Positions 8,698 to 17,614 are shown, counted from the stretch's first letter. The stretch is 64,000 bases of DNA from an uncultured Phycisphaerales bacterium (GCA_937868095.1 CALMLO010000027.1:1-64000); one strand, 5' to 3'. Numbers and translations: made by a program. Notes: generated by a model not told the origin, from the letters alone.

Positions 8698-10578
8698 GTG
8701 AAACAAATGACAACAACGGTCGGGTGGATGGTTCTTTTGCTGGGAGTCGCGGCTTGGGCGGCTATAGTCGGACCTTATACTCCGGATGCTTATACGCTGC
8801 ACCTGTATCATTTCGAAGGCGATGGAAGCGATGCTGTCTCGAACAATCCAATTCATCTGACCCTTGCGTATGGAGCCGCTGCATCGGCGAGTTCTTATGA
8901 GGGGTTCGGCACGGCGCTGAACACCTATGAGGGCTCTTCGAACACAACGGCAAACCAGCCGTGTGCCTATAGTGATGAGGTAAGTATTAATAATCTGACC
9001 GGTTCGGATGGTGCCTTCACCTTTGAAGCCCTGATTCGGCCTGATGTGGAGTGGAATGCGATTCCCAACCATATGCAGATTGTCTGCGGCGATAATGACA
9101 GCGGACAAAGCCGAGGGTGGCAATTTCGGGTTAATACGTCCGGCGAACTGGAGTTTATCAAACTGACCGGTACGCAGGAAACCTTTGTGGCGGCTATTCC
9201 TTCCAGCGGCGAACATGCCTGGCAGGCGGGACAGTGGTACCACGCAGCCGTCACCTATAATGGACAGGAAAATACAGCCGGCAATCTGAAATTTTACTGG
9301 ACGCGGCTGGATTCCGGCGCGGCCGAGGCGGCCCTGCTGGCTTCCTTTCAAATGCAGGCCGATCTGGACAGGTCTGTCGCCATTGATTTTTCTGTGGGCA
9401 ACGATGCACGTGATATGTGCGGCGAGAACTTCGAGGGGCTGGTGGATGAAGTGCGCATCAGTTCGATTGCCCGCGGAGCAGAGGAGATGCTCTTTACAGC
9501 GGGCAGCCCGCCGCCGGTGATTGTCAGCCACCCCGCTGATGTGCGGGTGCGTGCTCCGGCTGCTGCGGTCTTTGAAGTGGTATTTGAAAGCCCGACACCG
9601 CCGACTGTCATTTGGTATCGTTCTGCGGATGCCGGCGAAGGGCCGGTGGATACCACCGCTCCTCGCATTACTGCGCAGGTTCTTTATGATGACCAGACGC
9701 AGCGGTATTCAGCCCTGCTGGTTATTGAAGAAACTCAGATAAGCGACAGGGGGCAGTACAACTGTCTGGTTTCCAATGAAAGCGGTGTATGGCGATTGAG
9801 CAATCTTGCCTCACTTACGGTAGAAGGACTGGCGGCCCGATGGACGCTGGATGCGGCGGATTATACAGATGGTTTGTATGTGGATACAGAGACGGGGTTG
9901 TCAGCTGCGGCTGCGGGTGTACCGCTGTTTGTTGAAGGAGCGGACGGCACGCCGGCTGGAGCTGTTCAGGTGAGCAGCACGTCGGGCTGGGCGGTGACGG
10001 AGCCGCTGAATGCCGCCTTGGACACAGGGGCGATGACAGTCAGTGTCTGGGCGAAGTGGCAATACAGCCCGATCTCGACGGCGGATGTCCAGATGGATGC
10101 GTGGCCGGAGGAGACAATGCTTGCCGCACCCGAGGGGATTTCTTCACAAGGCCGCTGGCAGCACATTTGTGTGGTCTATACAGACACCACGGCCCAGATA
10201 TATGTGGATGGCCTTTTGCAGGCGGAAGGAGATTATGCCCTGCCATCCGATACCACGGCGGTGCTGACGCTGGGCAGCGGTGTAGGGGGCCAGAAGATTT
10301 TTGAAGGGATCCTCGATGAGTTCCGGATTTATAATTATGCCTTCACGGCCGAAGAGGCGGCGCAGGGTTATTATGAAATGACCGGCGAGGGGGTCTGTCT
10401 TCTGTCTCATACGAGTGCGTATGACTTGACAGGCCCGTGGGGTGTGCCGGATTGCGTGGTGGATTTGTATGACCTGGCGGCCTTTGCTGCTCAATGGCTG
10501 ACGGCGTATGAAGGGGACGATTTTGCCGGCTTTGCCGCCCAATGGATGCTCTGCACGCTCTATCCGAACTGCGATTGA
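8698..10578 (+). CDS. Secreted LamG/Ig protein, paralog 3, with doubled tail
   Basis: A 626-residue exported protein; the signal peptide spans about 1-21 from GTG 8698 (GGGGG at 8686-8690). Its LamG domain (about 22-265) shares LTGSDGAFTFEA with the paralog at 3069. An Ig-like domain (about 275-380; GQYNCLVSN) and a shorter LamG domain (about 385-560) follow. The tail has Cys567-X18-Cys586, then VVDLYDLAAFAAQWL, and a second shorter copy DDFAGFAAQWML ending with two more cysteines (619, 625). It is the last gene of the cluster before a weak terminator. Likely a surface glycan-binding protein. Confidence 0.82.
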   Translation: MKQMTTTVGWMVLLLGVAAWAAIVGPYTPDAYTLHLYHFEGDGSDAVSNNPIHLTLAYGAAASASSYEGFGTALNTYEGSSNTTANQPCAYSDEVSINNLTGSDGAFTFEALIRPDVEWNAIPNHMQIVCGDNDSGQSRGWQFRVNTSGELEFIKLTGTQETFVAAIPSSGEHAWQAGQWYHAAVTYNGQENTAGNLKFYWTRLDSGAAEAALLASFQMQADLDRSVAIDFSVGNDARDMCGENFEGLVDEVRISSIARGAEEMLFTAGSPPPVIVSHPADVRVRAPAAAVFEVVFESPTPPTVIWYRSADAGEGPVDTTAPRITAQVLYDDQTQRYSALLVIEETQISDRGQYNCLVSNESGVWRLSNLASLTVEGLAARWTLDAADYTDGLYVDTETGLSAAAAGVPLFVEGADGTPAGAVQVSSTSGWAVTEPLNAALDTGAMTVSVWAKWQYSPISTADVQMDAWPEETMLAAPEGISSQGRWQHICVVYTDTTAQIYVDGLLQAEGDYALPSDTTAVLTLGSGVGGQKIFEGILDEFRIYNYAFTAEEAAQGYYEMTGEGVCLLSHTSAYDLTGPWGVPDCVVDLYDLAAFAAQWLTAYEGDDFAGFAAQWMLCTLYPNCD

Positions 10579-10603
10579 AAGATTTCCAAAGGGAGTTTAA
10601 GAC

Positions 10604-10635
10604 AACTATAGTCCGTAAATGATAGTTTTTTTTGT
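10604..10635 (+). terminator. Weak intrinsic terminator of the secreted-protein cluster
   Basis: AACTAT (10604-10609) pairs with ATAGTT (10622-10627), and the T-run continues to 10633. The 6-bp stem is AT-rich, so efficiency is uncertain, but it lies 26 bases after the last LamG gene. Confidence 0.5.
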
Positions 10636-10655
10636 AATTGAAAAAGGTTTTTTTG

Positions 10656-10684
10656 TTGACCTTTCTGGGGAGAAGGTCTATAGT
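10656..10684 (+). promoter_or_regulatory. Near-consensus sigma-70 type promoter
   Basis: TTGACC at 10656-10661 and TATAGT at 10679-10684 are separated by exactly 17 bases. Each box matches 5 of 6 consensus bases. It lies over 450 bases before the next coding gene, which suggests that it drives an RNA of its own. Confidence 0.75.
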
Positions 10685-10690
10685 TTGTAT

Positions 10691-11010
10691 AGAAGATGTT
10701 TTATGAAACCTTTCTGATGTTTTTGTTCTTGGCTTGTTTTAGAACTTGAAAGAAACAAAAACAGCGGAAAATGGGGGAGTAGGGGTAAGGGGGCTGAAAG
10801 ACCAAAAAGATATTTTTGGTCTTGAATAAGCAAGGCAAAGGACGTAAGGGGTTAATCTTTCAGTTTTTGCCGAAAAAGAGGCAGAGGCGGGGACTTTGGA
10901 AAGTTCATTGGTGAAGAGGGCTGTGAGGTCGAAATTGTAGATAATTCAAATATTTTCTTCTCATCACCCTCCTCCGAAGCCAGATTCCGAATAGGAGTCT
11001 GGCTTTTTTC
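10691..11010 (+). ncRNA. Candidate structured noncoding RNA, about 320 nt
   Basis: The 559-base gap 10579-11137 has no credible gene. Between the promoter at 10656-10684 and the terminator at 10978-11009 lie several paired elements: AGACCAAAAA (10799-10808) with TTTTTGGTCT (10813-10822) around a GATA loop, enclosed by CTGAAAG (10794-10800) with CTTTCAG (10857-10863). A purine-rich block lies at about 10765-10795. A 17-codon hydrophobic frame (10696-10749) begins almost at the expected 5' end and may be a leader peptide or chance. It does not resemble tmRNA, RNase P RNA, 6S or SRP RNA. Alternatively it is a long 5' region of an operon ending in attenuation before the NYN gene. Confidence 0.5.
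10978..11010 (+). terminator. Strong intrinsic terminator
   Basis: An 11-bp stem, 10978-10988 with 10994-11004 (one G-T pair), around the loop GAATA, is followed directly by six T residues (11004-11009). It ends the candidate RNA and insulates the NYN gene. Confidence 0.85.
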
Positions 11011-11137
11011 TTATTTTAGGGGGTGGTAGAATAAGAAAGCGCAAGAAAACAGAAGAAGAAAATTGCGGCAGGGAGTTTTGCAGATACAATACGAGCCGGT
11101 CTGATATTTTATCAATTTTTTTTCTAAGGATTTATCG

Positions 11138-11974
11138 ATGACAGAGCAGAATAACAGTTTGAAAGTGGGGGTGTATGTAGATGCCGCCTATGTTTATAAA
11201 AACGGCGGCCGCGGGATGCAGTACAATATCCTGCGGGAGTTCGCCTGCCGGGAGGGAACGCAGGTTATCCGGCTGAATGCCTATGTAAGTTTTGATGCAG
11301 ACCGAGCGTCTGATGATATGATTTTTGGGGCCAGTGCCAAGAAGTTTCACTCTTTTCTGCGGGATTTGGGCTATAAAGTCATCATCAAAGAAGTCAAATG
11401 GTTTGTGGACGAGGAGACCGGCCAGCGGTTCGGCAAGGCCAATGCGGATATGGATTTGGCTGTGGACCTGCTGATTCAGTCGGAACATTTGGATAAGATT
11501 GTGCTGGTTTCCGGGGATGGCGATTTTGTCAAGGTGGTTAATGCCGCTCAGAATCGCGGCTGCCGGGTGGAGGTCATTGCTTTTGACAATGTATCCGGGC
11601 GGCTCAAAGAAGAGGCGGACCAGTATTTTTCGGGTTATGTGATTCCCAATCTGCTGCCGACGGAAAGCGAGGTGCCCTGGGGGCAGATTGGTTCTCTTGT
11701 GCGCGGCACGTGCTCCTACTTCAATAAAGAAAAGGGCTTCGGTTATTTGCGGTATTTGAAGGAAATCTCGCCCTATCTTTGGATTACCGATATTCAGCGT
11801 CCGGGCAGTCCGTACGGGATGGCCTATTTTCGGGCCGCCAGTCTGATGAATGCCAATGGGGTGGACCTGCCGAGCTACAATCATGTTTTTGAGTTTGAAC
11901 TTCTTCCGCCGCAGCGGGATGATCAGCTGCCGATAGCCAGCAATGTTCGGCTGGTCTCTGTTATTCCCTATTGA
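11138..11974 (+). CDS. NYN-domain RNase-like protein with cold-shock-like C-terminal part
   Basis: A 278-residue cytoplasmic protein. Residues about 8-165 are an NYN (LabA/DUF88, PIN-like) nuclease domain: GVYVDAAYVY near the start, KANADMDLAVDL and VSGDGDFVKVV supply the acidic metal-binding residues. After a linker, YFNKEKGFGYLRYL (about 193-206) resembles the RNP1 strand of a cold-shock/OB fold, so the protein probably binds and may cut RNA. It stands alone after a strong terminator and is convergent with the receptor gene at 11995, 20 bases apart. The target is unknown. Confidence 0.78.
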   Translation: MTEQNNSLKVGVYVDAAYVYKNGGRGMQYNILREFACREGTQVIRLNAYVSFDADRASDDMIFGASAKKFHSFLRDLGYKVIIKEVKWFVDEETGQRFGKANADMDLAVDLLIQSEHLDKIVLVSGDGDFVKVVNAAQNRGCRVEVIAFDNVSGRLKEEADQYFSGYVIPNLLPTESEVPWGQIGSLVRGTCSYFNKEKGFGYLRYLKEISPYLWITDIQRPGSPYGMAYFRAASLMNANGVDLPSYNHVFEFELLPPQRDDQLPIASNVRLVSVIPY

Positions 11975-11994
11975 GGGATGGTTTAGAGCGGCTG

Positions 11995-14346
11995 TCAGAA
12001 ACGGCAGGTAATCGAACCGGATACGGCGGTCGGCTGAATGCGGTAATGACCGGGCAGCTGGTCATCAAAGCCGACGCGGCGCTTGTTCAGGTCTTTGTCA
12101 AACAGCCCCAGAAGATTATAGCCGGTCAGGTTGACCGTTGTGTTTTGATTCCAGCGGTACTCCAGACCGAGGTTCAGGTAGGCGCAGGTCTTAAAGGGCT
12201 CTTTGAAGGAAGCATCGTAGTCCCAGTTCGGGAACAGATGGTTGCGGTAGTCGGCCCAGTCCTGCCCGCCGGGATTGTTCCACAGGATGCACAAGGTGCT
12301 GCTGAGGGTTAGTTTGTCGCTGAGGGCGTATTCGGCCTGAAGTTTTGTAGAATGATTGTACCAGTGGGCCAGGTCTTCCCCAAAGCCGAAGGGGGCGACC
12401 GTGTACTGACTCCACCATGTATAGACATCGCCCCAGTTGAAGGGCGGGGCATCTGTAATATTGAGCAGTTTGGTGAAGCTGTGAGAGAGGTTCAGCTGGA
12501 GCCGGTCTTTGCGCCAGCCGGCTTCCAGTTCAAATCCCCACGTGCGCATCTTGCCGACGGTTTTGCTGCCGGTACCGCCGGGGGCGCCGGCGCCGACATT
12601 CTCATCGGGTATCTCTGCCAGAACATCCCTGAAGTGATGCAGAAAGATCGAAGCGCCGGACCAGAGATTTTCATTGTGCTGCCGTTCATAGCGCCATTCA
12701 AAAGCATTTAACTTCTCGGTGGGACTGTCCATATCATGGATATGCTTGTCAATCCACATTTGACCTGCGCTGTTGGTCAGATGCGAGCGTGAGACGATAA
12801 ACTTGAATGTATCCTTATCCGAAGGAGTAAAAACAAGGGTGCCGCGAGGAGAAAAGAGCGTATCGGTGTAGGGATGCCAATCTGTGCGGCCTGCCAGCAG
12901 CAGAGTCCACTGCGGATGAAGGACCCATTGATACTGGCCGAATACGGCATAACTGTCCGTGTTCCAGCGAGGGACACGCAGCGCTCCCCATGCCTGATAT
13001 TTCCCGAAGGGCTGGATGCTGATAGGTGTATCATCGAAACGTTTTCCAAATTCATCGTGCGTCCATTGGCCGCCGAAGGCCAGCGAATGATTCGGGTGAG
13101 GATTCCATCGAGCGGTGATGCTGCTGACCCATTCATCTTCGGCAAAGGATTTCCAGAGGAAGGCCCGCTCCCAGTTTTCATTGTCGTTAGCGAAGCGGTC
13201 ATAACTGACCTCGTATCGTATGGAAAGGTCCTCGCTGAGTTCCTGGTCATAGCTGGCTGTGACGGTGGCCTGGGAGTAGGTCAGGCCGTCATCGGGTGTT
13301 TCCCGCTGATCCCACCATCGCAGGAAGTCAATCCATTGTCCGCCCTGGGTCAGCCGTGCCCACAAAGAGAACCCTCCGTCCGTGTATTGCCCGTACAATT
13401 TCATCTTGGGCCGGTCAAAGGGCATTTCGTTAAGATTTTTAAACCAGGTTTTTACATACTCATCGCCTGGGTACGGCTTCCAGACAAAGCCGGGCGGCCC
13501 GCCCCGCAGCCAGACCGGCTCTTTCGAGCCGAAAACGGTAGGCGAATCGTCGGCATCGGCACCGTTATATTGGCTGACGCCTGCATAGAAGAAATATCCC
13601 TGGTCAGAGCCGGTTTGCTTGCCGTATTTATATTCGAAGGTGCTGAATTGTTCGATCAGCCCGCCGCGGATGGTTACCTGCTCTCCCTGAAAGGTGGCGG
13701 CGCTGTCGGTAACAATATGAATGACCATAGACTGGGCGCTGGGGCCGTAAAAGGCAGCAGCCGGACCTCGCAGAATGTCGATATGGTGGATGTCGGTGAG
13801 CATCGGCAGGTCCAGCTCTGTAATAGCGCCGACATCGGTTTTCTCATTCATAATACGCCCGTTGACCATCACCAGAAACTTATTGCTGCGATGAGCCATG
13901 ATGCCGCGAAGCCCCAGCGTTTTGGGGTGTTCGCTGGTAAAGAGCATCTGAAGGTTGGGGACATACATTTCGAGCAGTTCATAGAGACTGCGGGCCTGCG
14001 AGAGATGAATCTGCCGGCGGGTAATTGTAGTCACCGTATAAGGGGAAAGCCGGCGGGGTGTTTGCGTGAGAACTCCGGCAATAGGCGTATCCGTATCTTC
14101 AGGTTCTTCAGCAAAAACGGGCGGTTTTTCAGCCGATGCAGCGGGCACAGAGGTCTCTTCGGAGGGCTGGGCCTGAAGCATTGCCAGTTCCTCTCGAAGG
14201 GCGCTCAGTTCGGCGCGGATTTGCTCGGCTTGTGCCTCTTTATCTGTCTGCTGGGCTCCCAGCGTTCCTGATATGATGCAGGCGGCCAGCAGCGGCATAA
14301 GCCGGAGAAATCTTTCGGCAGCAGTTTGTTTCCGTTTGTTTTTCAT
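11995..14346 (-). CDS. TonB-dependent outer-membrane receptor, paralog A
   Basis: A 783-residue precursor: signal peptide (about 1-31, ends GTLGAQQ), short coiled coil (about 35-60), plug domain (about 100-215; SLYELLEMYVPNLQMLF, then LRGIMAHRSNKFLVMVNGR) and a 22-strand-type barrel to the terminal aromatic residue (ITCRF). It should import a ligand across the outer membrane using TonB energy. It is a paralog of the upstream gene at 14387-16804, 40 bases away, with which it is probably co-transcribed. It lacks the LEQLM-type segment before the plug that paralog B has. The substrate is unknown; no SusD partner is present. Confidence 0.85.
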   Translation of the reverse strand: MKNKRKQTAAERFLRLMPLLAACIISGTLGAQQTDKEAQAEQIRAELSALREELAMLQAQPSEETSVPAASAEKPPVFAEEPEDTDTPIAGVLTQTPRRLSPYTVTTITRRQIHLSQARSLYELLEMYVPNLQMLFTSEHPKTLGLRGIMAHRSNKFLVMVNGRIMNEKTDVGAITELDLPMLTDIHHIDILRGPAAAFYGPSAQSMVIHIVTDSAATFQGEQVTIRGGLIEQFSTFEYKYGKQTGSDQGYFFYAGVSQYNGADADDSPTVFGSKEPVWLRGGPPGFVWKPYPGDEYVKTWFKNLNEMPFDRPKMKLYGQYTDGGFSLWARLTQGGQWIDFLRWWDQRETPDDGLTYSQATVTASYDQELSEDLSIRYEVSYDRFANDNENWERAFLWKSFAEDEWVSSITARWNPHPNHSLAFGGQWTHDEFGKRFDDTPISIQPFGKYQAWGALRVPRWNTDSYAVFGQYQWVLHPQWTLLLAGRTDWHPYTDTLFSPRGTLVFTPSDKDTFKFIVSRSHLTNSAGQMWIDKHIHDMDSPTEKLNAFEWRYERQHNENLWSGASIFLHHFRDVLAEIPDENVGAGAPGGTGSKTVGKMRTWGFELEAGWRKDRLQLNLSHSFTKLLNITDAPPFNWGDVYTWWSQYTVAPFGFGEDLAHWYNHSTKLQAEYALSDKLTLSSTLCILWNNPGGQDWADYRNHLFPNWDYDASFKEPFKTCAYLNLGLEYRWNQNTTVNLTGYNLLGLFDKDLNKRRVGFDDQLPGHYRIQPTAVSGSITCRF

Positions 14347-14386
14347 TCTCGTTCGTTTTCGCCTTGCCTTTGCGTGTGGGCCTCCT

Positions 14387-16804
14387 TTAAAATTTATGGG
14401 TCAGTGTAACGCCGAATGCGACCGGCTGAATGCGATACCGTCCCGGCAGCTGACGGTCAAAACCAACCCGTCGTTTGTTGAGTTCCTTATCCACCAATCC
14501 GAGCAGGTTATAGCCGGTAAAGGTGAGTGTGGTATTGGGACCCCATTTGTATTCGGCTCCGAGGTTCAGATAGGCACTGGCCTTGAAAGGTTCATCGAAG
14601 CCGGACTTATAGTCCCAGTTGGGAAACAGCTGGTTGCGGTAGTCGGCGGCGTCCTGTCCGCCGGGGGAACCCCAAAGCACGCAAATCTGACCGTTCAGCA
14701 GCCATTTGTCGCTGAGCGTATATTCTGCCTGCACCTTGGTTGTGTGATTGTGCCATTGAGCCAGGTCATTGCCGACACCGAAGGGGGCTGCGCTGTAGTT
14801 GTGCCAGAGAATCCCCGGCTCGCCCTCCATTTCAATCAGTTTGGTAAAACCGTGCGACAGGTCGATTTTGAACCGGTCAGTGCGGTAGCCGGCCTCCACT
14901 TCAAAGCCCCACAATTTCATATCGCCGACGGCCTTGGTCCCGCTGCTGGTGCCTTGGGCTACTTCCGAGGTATCGCCGAGAACACCGGGCATATCGTAAT
15001 AGAAGAGCGAACTTCCCAGCCAGAAATGCTCTGACTGCTGCCGTTCATACCGCAGCTCATAGGCGTAAAGTTTGTCCACGGGGCTGGTGATGTTTAGATA
15101 ATTGTAGTCGATCCACATCTGGGCGGCGGAGTTGGTCCGAACGGAGCGAGATGCCATCAGTTTGATGGTGTCCTCTTTGCTGGGAGTTAAAATCAGAACC
15201 CCCCGCGGAGAGAACATGGTATCGGTATAGGGATGCCAGTCAACGCGGCTGCTGACAAACACCGTCATCAGTTCGCTGATGTTCCACTGATACTCCCCGA
15301 AAAGGGCATAGGAATCGGTACTCCACTGGGGCATATAGCCGACCCAGTTGGCCGGGTTTGGGTCTGTCCGGTTGGGCGGATAGTGAAACATAAAGGGCTG
15401 GTTGCTGACGGCCTCCCCGGACAGCGGCAACCCGAATCGTTCGTGAGACCATTCAGTCCCAAAGGCCAGCGAATGATTTTGGGCGGGGTTCCACCGGGCC
15501 AGAATCCTGCCGTAGATTTCATCTTCGGCATATCGTTTGCGGAAGGTGGCCTGTTCGAAGTTTTCGTTTTCATTGGTGAAGCGGTCATAACTGAGCACAT
15601 ACCGCAGAGACAGGTCGGAGTTGACTTCCTGCTCATAACTGGCCTGAAGGGTGGCCTGCGAATAGACAATGCCTTCTTTGGAAAACAACCGCACATGCCA
15701 CCAGTCCTCGCGCGGCATATCGTGCCAGGCGGTAAAATCAATCCATTCGCCGCCCTGGGTATAGCGTGCCCACAAATCCAGGCCGCCTTGGGTGTACTGG
15801 GCGTACAGTTTCATCTTAGGCCGTTCGAAGGGCATCTGATTGAGATTTTTGAACCAGTCCTTGACCTCTTCGTCGCCCCGATAGACTTTCCAGATTCCCG
15901 TCGAGATATCATCCATCAGCAGCATCGGTTCCTGTGTGCCGAAGACAACGGGGGAATCGGAAACATCGGCGCCGTCGTATTTGCTGGCACCGGCATAGAA
16001 AAACAGGCCGCTGTCTTCATCAAATTTTCGGCTGTGCTTGAATTCGCCGGTAACAAAATTTTCCACACCACCGGTCCGCATGGTGGCCTCCTGCCCTTCG
16101 AAGGTTTTGTAATTGTCTGTGACGATATTGATTGTCATCGACATAGCACCGGGTCCGTAAAGGGCGGAGCTGGGGCCGCGCACAACATCGATATGATGGA
16201 TGTCAGTGAGCATGGGCAAATCCAGCTCGGTGATGGCGCCGGAGTCGGTTCGCTCATTCATGATGCGGCCGTTGACCAGCAGCAGAAACTTATCGTTCTG
16301 GTGGGCTATGATTCCTCGAAGTCCGACCGCACGGGTGCGTTCCCGGGTAAAAATAATTTGGAGATTCGGAACATACATCTCAAGCACTTCATACAGACTT
16401 CGGGCACCGCTGCGGCGGATTTGCTCCTGGGTGATGGTGGTGATTGTCGAGGGGGTTAGACGCTGCGTAGTCTGCGTGAGAGAAGCGGCCGTAGGGATGG
16501 TGATTTCCATCAATTGTTCAAGCGGCAGTTCAAACAGGTCTGCTGCCGCTGACGCAGACTGTTTTTCATCAGAGGTGAGCGATTTCTCGGCGGAGGCAAC
16601 TTCTTCTTCGGAAGGCGTGATGGTTTGCAGCTGCTCTTCGAGGACACGGATGCGTTCTTCGATTTGACGGATTCGCTCCTGACGCTGGAGCTCAGGGTCC
16701 TCGATTTGGGCTCGAAGCGGCACACCCACTGCAAAAAAGATAAGCGGGAGCACCCTGTGCCAAACCATTTGACGATTTGCTGGTTTTTTCCCTCGCCTTC
16801 TCAT
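14387..16804 (-). CDS. TonB-dependent outer-membrane receptor, paralog B
   Basis: An 805-residue precursor: signal region (about 1-33), Glu/Gln-rich coiled coil (about 34-65), the segment LFELPLEQLMEITIP (about 90-104) typical of one receptor class, plug (about 110-235; SLYEVLEMYVPNLQIIF, ALYGPGAMSMTINIVTD) and barrel ending in TLTHKF. It is first in a minus-strand pair with paralog A. AAGGGA lies just before the start (16809-16814 on the complement). The two proteins align through plug and barrel, so this is a tandem duplication, perhaps for different glycan or metal-chelate ligands. Confidence 0.87.
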   Translation of the reverse strand: MRRRGKKPANRQMVWHRVLPLIFFAVGVPLRAQIEDPELQRQERIRQIEERIRVLEEQLQTITPSEEEVASAEKSLTSDEKQSASAAADLFELPLEQLMEITIPTAASLTQTTQRLTPSTITTITQEQIRRSGARSLYEVLEMYVPNLQIIFTRERTRAVGLRGIIAHQNDKFLLLVNGRIMNERTDSGAITELDLPMLTDIHHIDVVRGPSSALYGPGAMSMTINIVTDNYKTFEGQEATMRTGGVENFVTGEFKHSRKFDEDSGLFFYAGASKYDGADVSDSPVVFGTQEPMLLMDDISTGIWKVYRGDEEVKDWFKNLNQMPFERPKMKLYAQYTQGGLDLWARYTQGGEWIDFTAWHDMPREDWWHVRLFSKEGIVYSQATLQASYEQEVNSDLSLRYVLSYDRFTNENENFEQATFRKRYAEDEIYGRILARWNPAQNHSLAFGTEWSHERFGLPLSGEAVSNQPFMFHYPPNRTDPNPANWVGYMPQWSTDSYALFGEYQWNISELMTVFVSSRVDWHPYTDTMFSPRGVLILTPSKEDTIKLMASRSVRTNSAAQMWIDYNYLNITSPVDKLYAYELRYERQQSEHFWLGSSLFYYDMPGVLGDTSEVAQGTSSGTKAVGDMKLWGFEVEAGYRTDRFKIDLSHGFTKLIEMEGEPGILWHNYSAAPFGVGNDLAQWHNHTTKVQAEYTLSDKWLLNGQICVLWGSPGGQDAADYRNQLFPNWDYKSGFDEPFKASAYLNLGAEYKWGPNTTLTFTGYNLLGLVDKELNKRRVGFDRQLPGRYRIQPVAFGVTLTHKF

Positions 16805-17032
16805 GGTCCCTTTTTGATAAACCTGATGGGTTTTCGGGATATGAACAAAACGACTTTATGGGAAATATCTGAAAAAAGGTTTGTAAGGGTTGTAATTGTT
16901 TTAATAGTGAACCGCAAATAGTTGCGGAGGCAGATAAAATCAGAAGCGGCAAAAAGGCCGTCCGATAATGCTTTTCAGTTTCCCAGCGCGGCTGTACAAT
17001 AGCCGGCGGAAACGTATATTGAGGAATTGTTT

Positions 17033-17443
17033 ATGAAAGTTGTCCAGCAGACTATCGGGCTGTCCACGCGGCGACGGTGTGAAATGATTGACATCACCTC
17101 CCAGGTGGAGAATGTCGTCCGTGAAAGCGGCATTCCGGATGGACAGGCAACGGTTTATACTCCCCATACGACCGCGGCTGTTACCATCAATGAAAATGCG
17201 GACCCGGATGTTGTCCATGACCTTCTCCTGACGCTGGAAGCCCTGATCCCTGTGAATCGGCCCGGCTATCGGCACGGTGAAGGCAATTCCGATGCTCACG
17301 TCAAATCTTCTCTTGTCGGCTGCAGTGAGCGGGTTTTGCTCCAGCAAGGCCGACTGGTACTGGGCACCTGGCAAGGCATCTATTTTTGTGAGTTTGACGG
17401 CCCTCGCAGCCGAAAAGTGATTGTGCAGGTGCTTGGTCTGTAA
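17033..17443 (+). CDS. yjbQ: YjbQ / UPF0047 family protein
   Basis: A 136-residue cytoplasmic protein, the usual length. Family hallmarks: VYTPHTTAAVTINENADPDV near residue 45, HGEGNSDAHVKSSLVG (about 83-98) and GTWQGIYFCEFDGPR near the C-terminus. The conserved His residues bind metal in solved homologs. Some members have weak thiamine-phosphate synthase activity, but the physiological role is unsettled. GAGG at 17021-17024 lies eight bases before ATG 17033, preferred to TTG 17027. It is divergent from the receptor pair, with 228 bases between; a 6-bp hairpin (16913-16928) is there but no clear promoter. Confidence 0.88.
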   Translation: MKVVQQTIGLSTRRRCEMIDITSQVENVVRESGIPDGQATVYTPHTTAAVTINENADPDVVHDLLLTLEALIPVNRPGYRHGEGNSDAHVKSSLVGCSERVLLQQGRLVLGTWQGIYFCEFDGPRSRKVIVQVLGL

Positions 17444-17498
17444 AAATCAAAACGGGTCGGCTTTTGTGAAGTTTTTCCACAAGAATTGAAAAAAACTC

Positions 17499-17527
17499 TT
17501 TACAAAACATCAATTTTGGTTTATTTT
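17499..17527 (+). promoter_or_regulatory. Promoter of tRNA-Gly
   Basis: TTTACA (17499-17504) and TATTTT (17522-17527) are 17 bases apart, and the expected start lies about 6 bases before the tRNA. The flanks are AT-rich. Confidence 0.65.
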
Positions 17528-17539
17528 TACGGCAATTAT

Positions 17540-17611
17540 GCGGGCGTAGCTCAGGGGTAGAGCGTCACGTTGCCAACGTGAATGTCGTGAGTTCAAATCT
17601 CATCGCCCGCT
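17540..17611 (+). tRNA. tRNA-Gly (anticodon GCC)
   Basis: The acceptor stem GCGGGCG (17540-17546) pairs with CGCCCGC (17604-17610), and the discriminator base is T. The D arm has AGCTCAGGGGTAGAGC. The anticodon stem TCACG/CGTGA holds the loop TTGCCAA, giving anticodon GCC. The T arm contains GTTCAAATC. The 3' CCA is not encoded, so CCA must be added after transcription. Confidence 0.96.
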
Positions 17612-17614
17612 TTG

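Noticed and set aside
12874-14271. 465-codon plus-strand frame opposite TonB receptor A, and a similar one at 15233-16459 opposite receptor B
   Set aside because: Both are antisense shadows: they share similarity only because the receptors are paralogs. No start signals.
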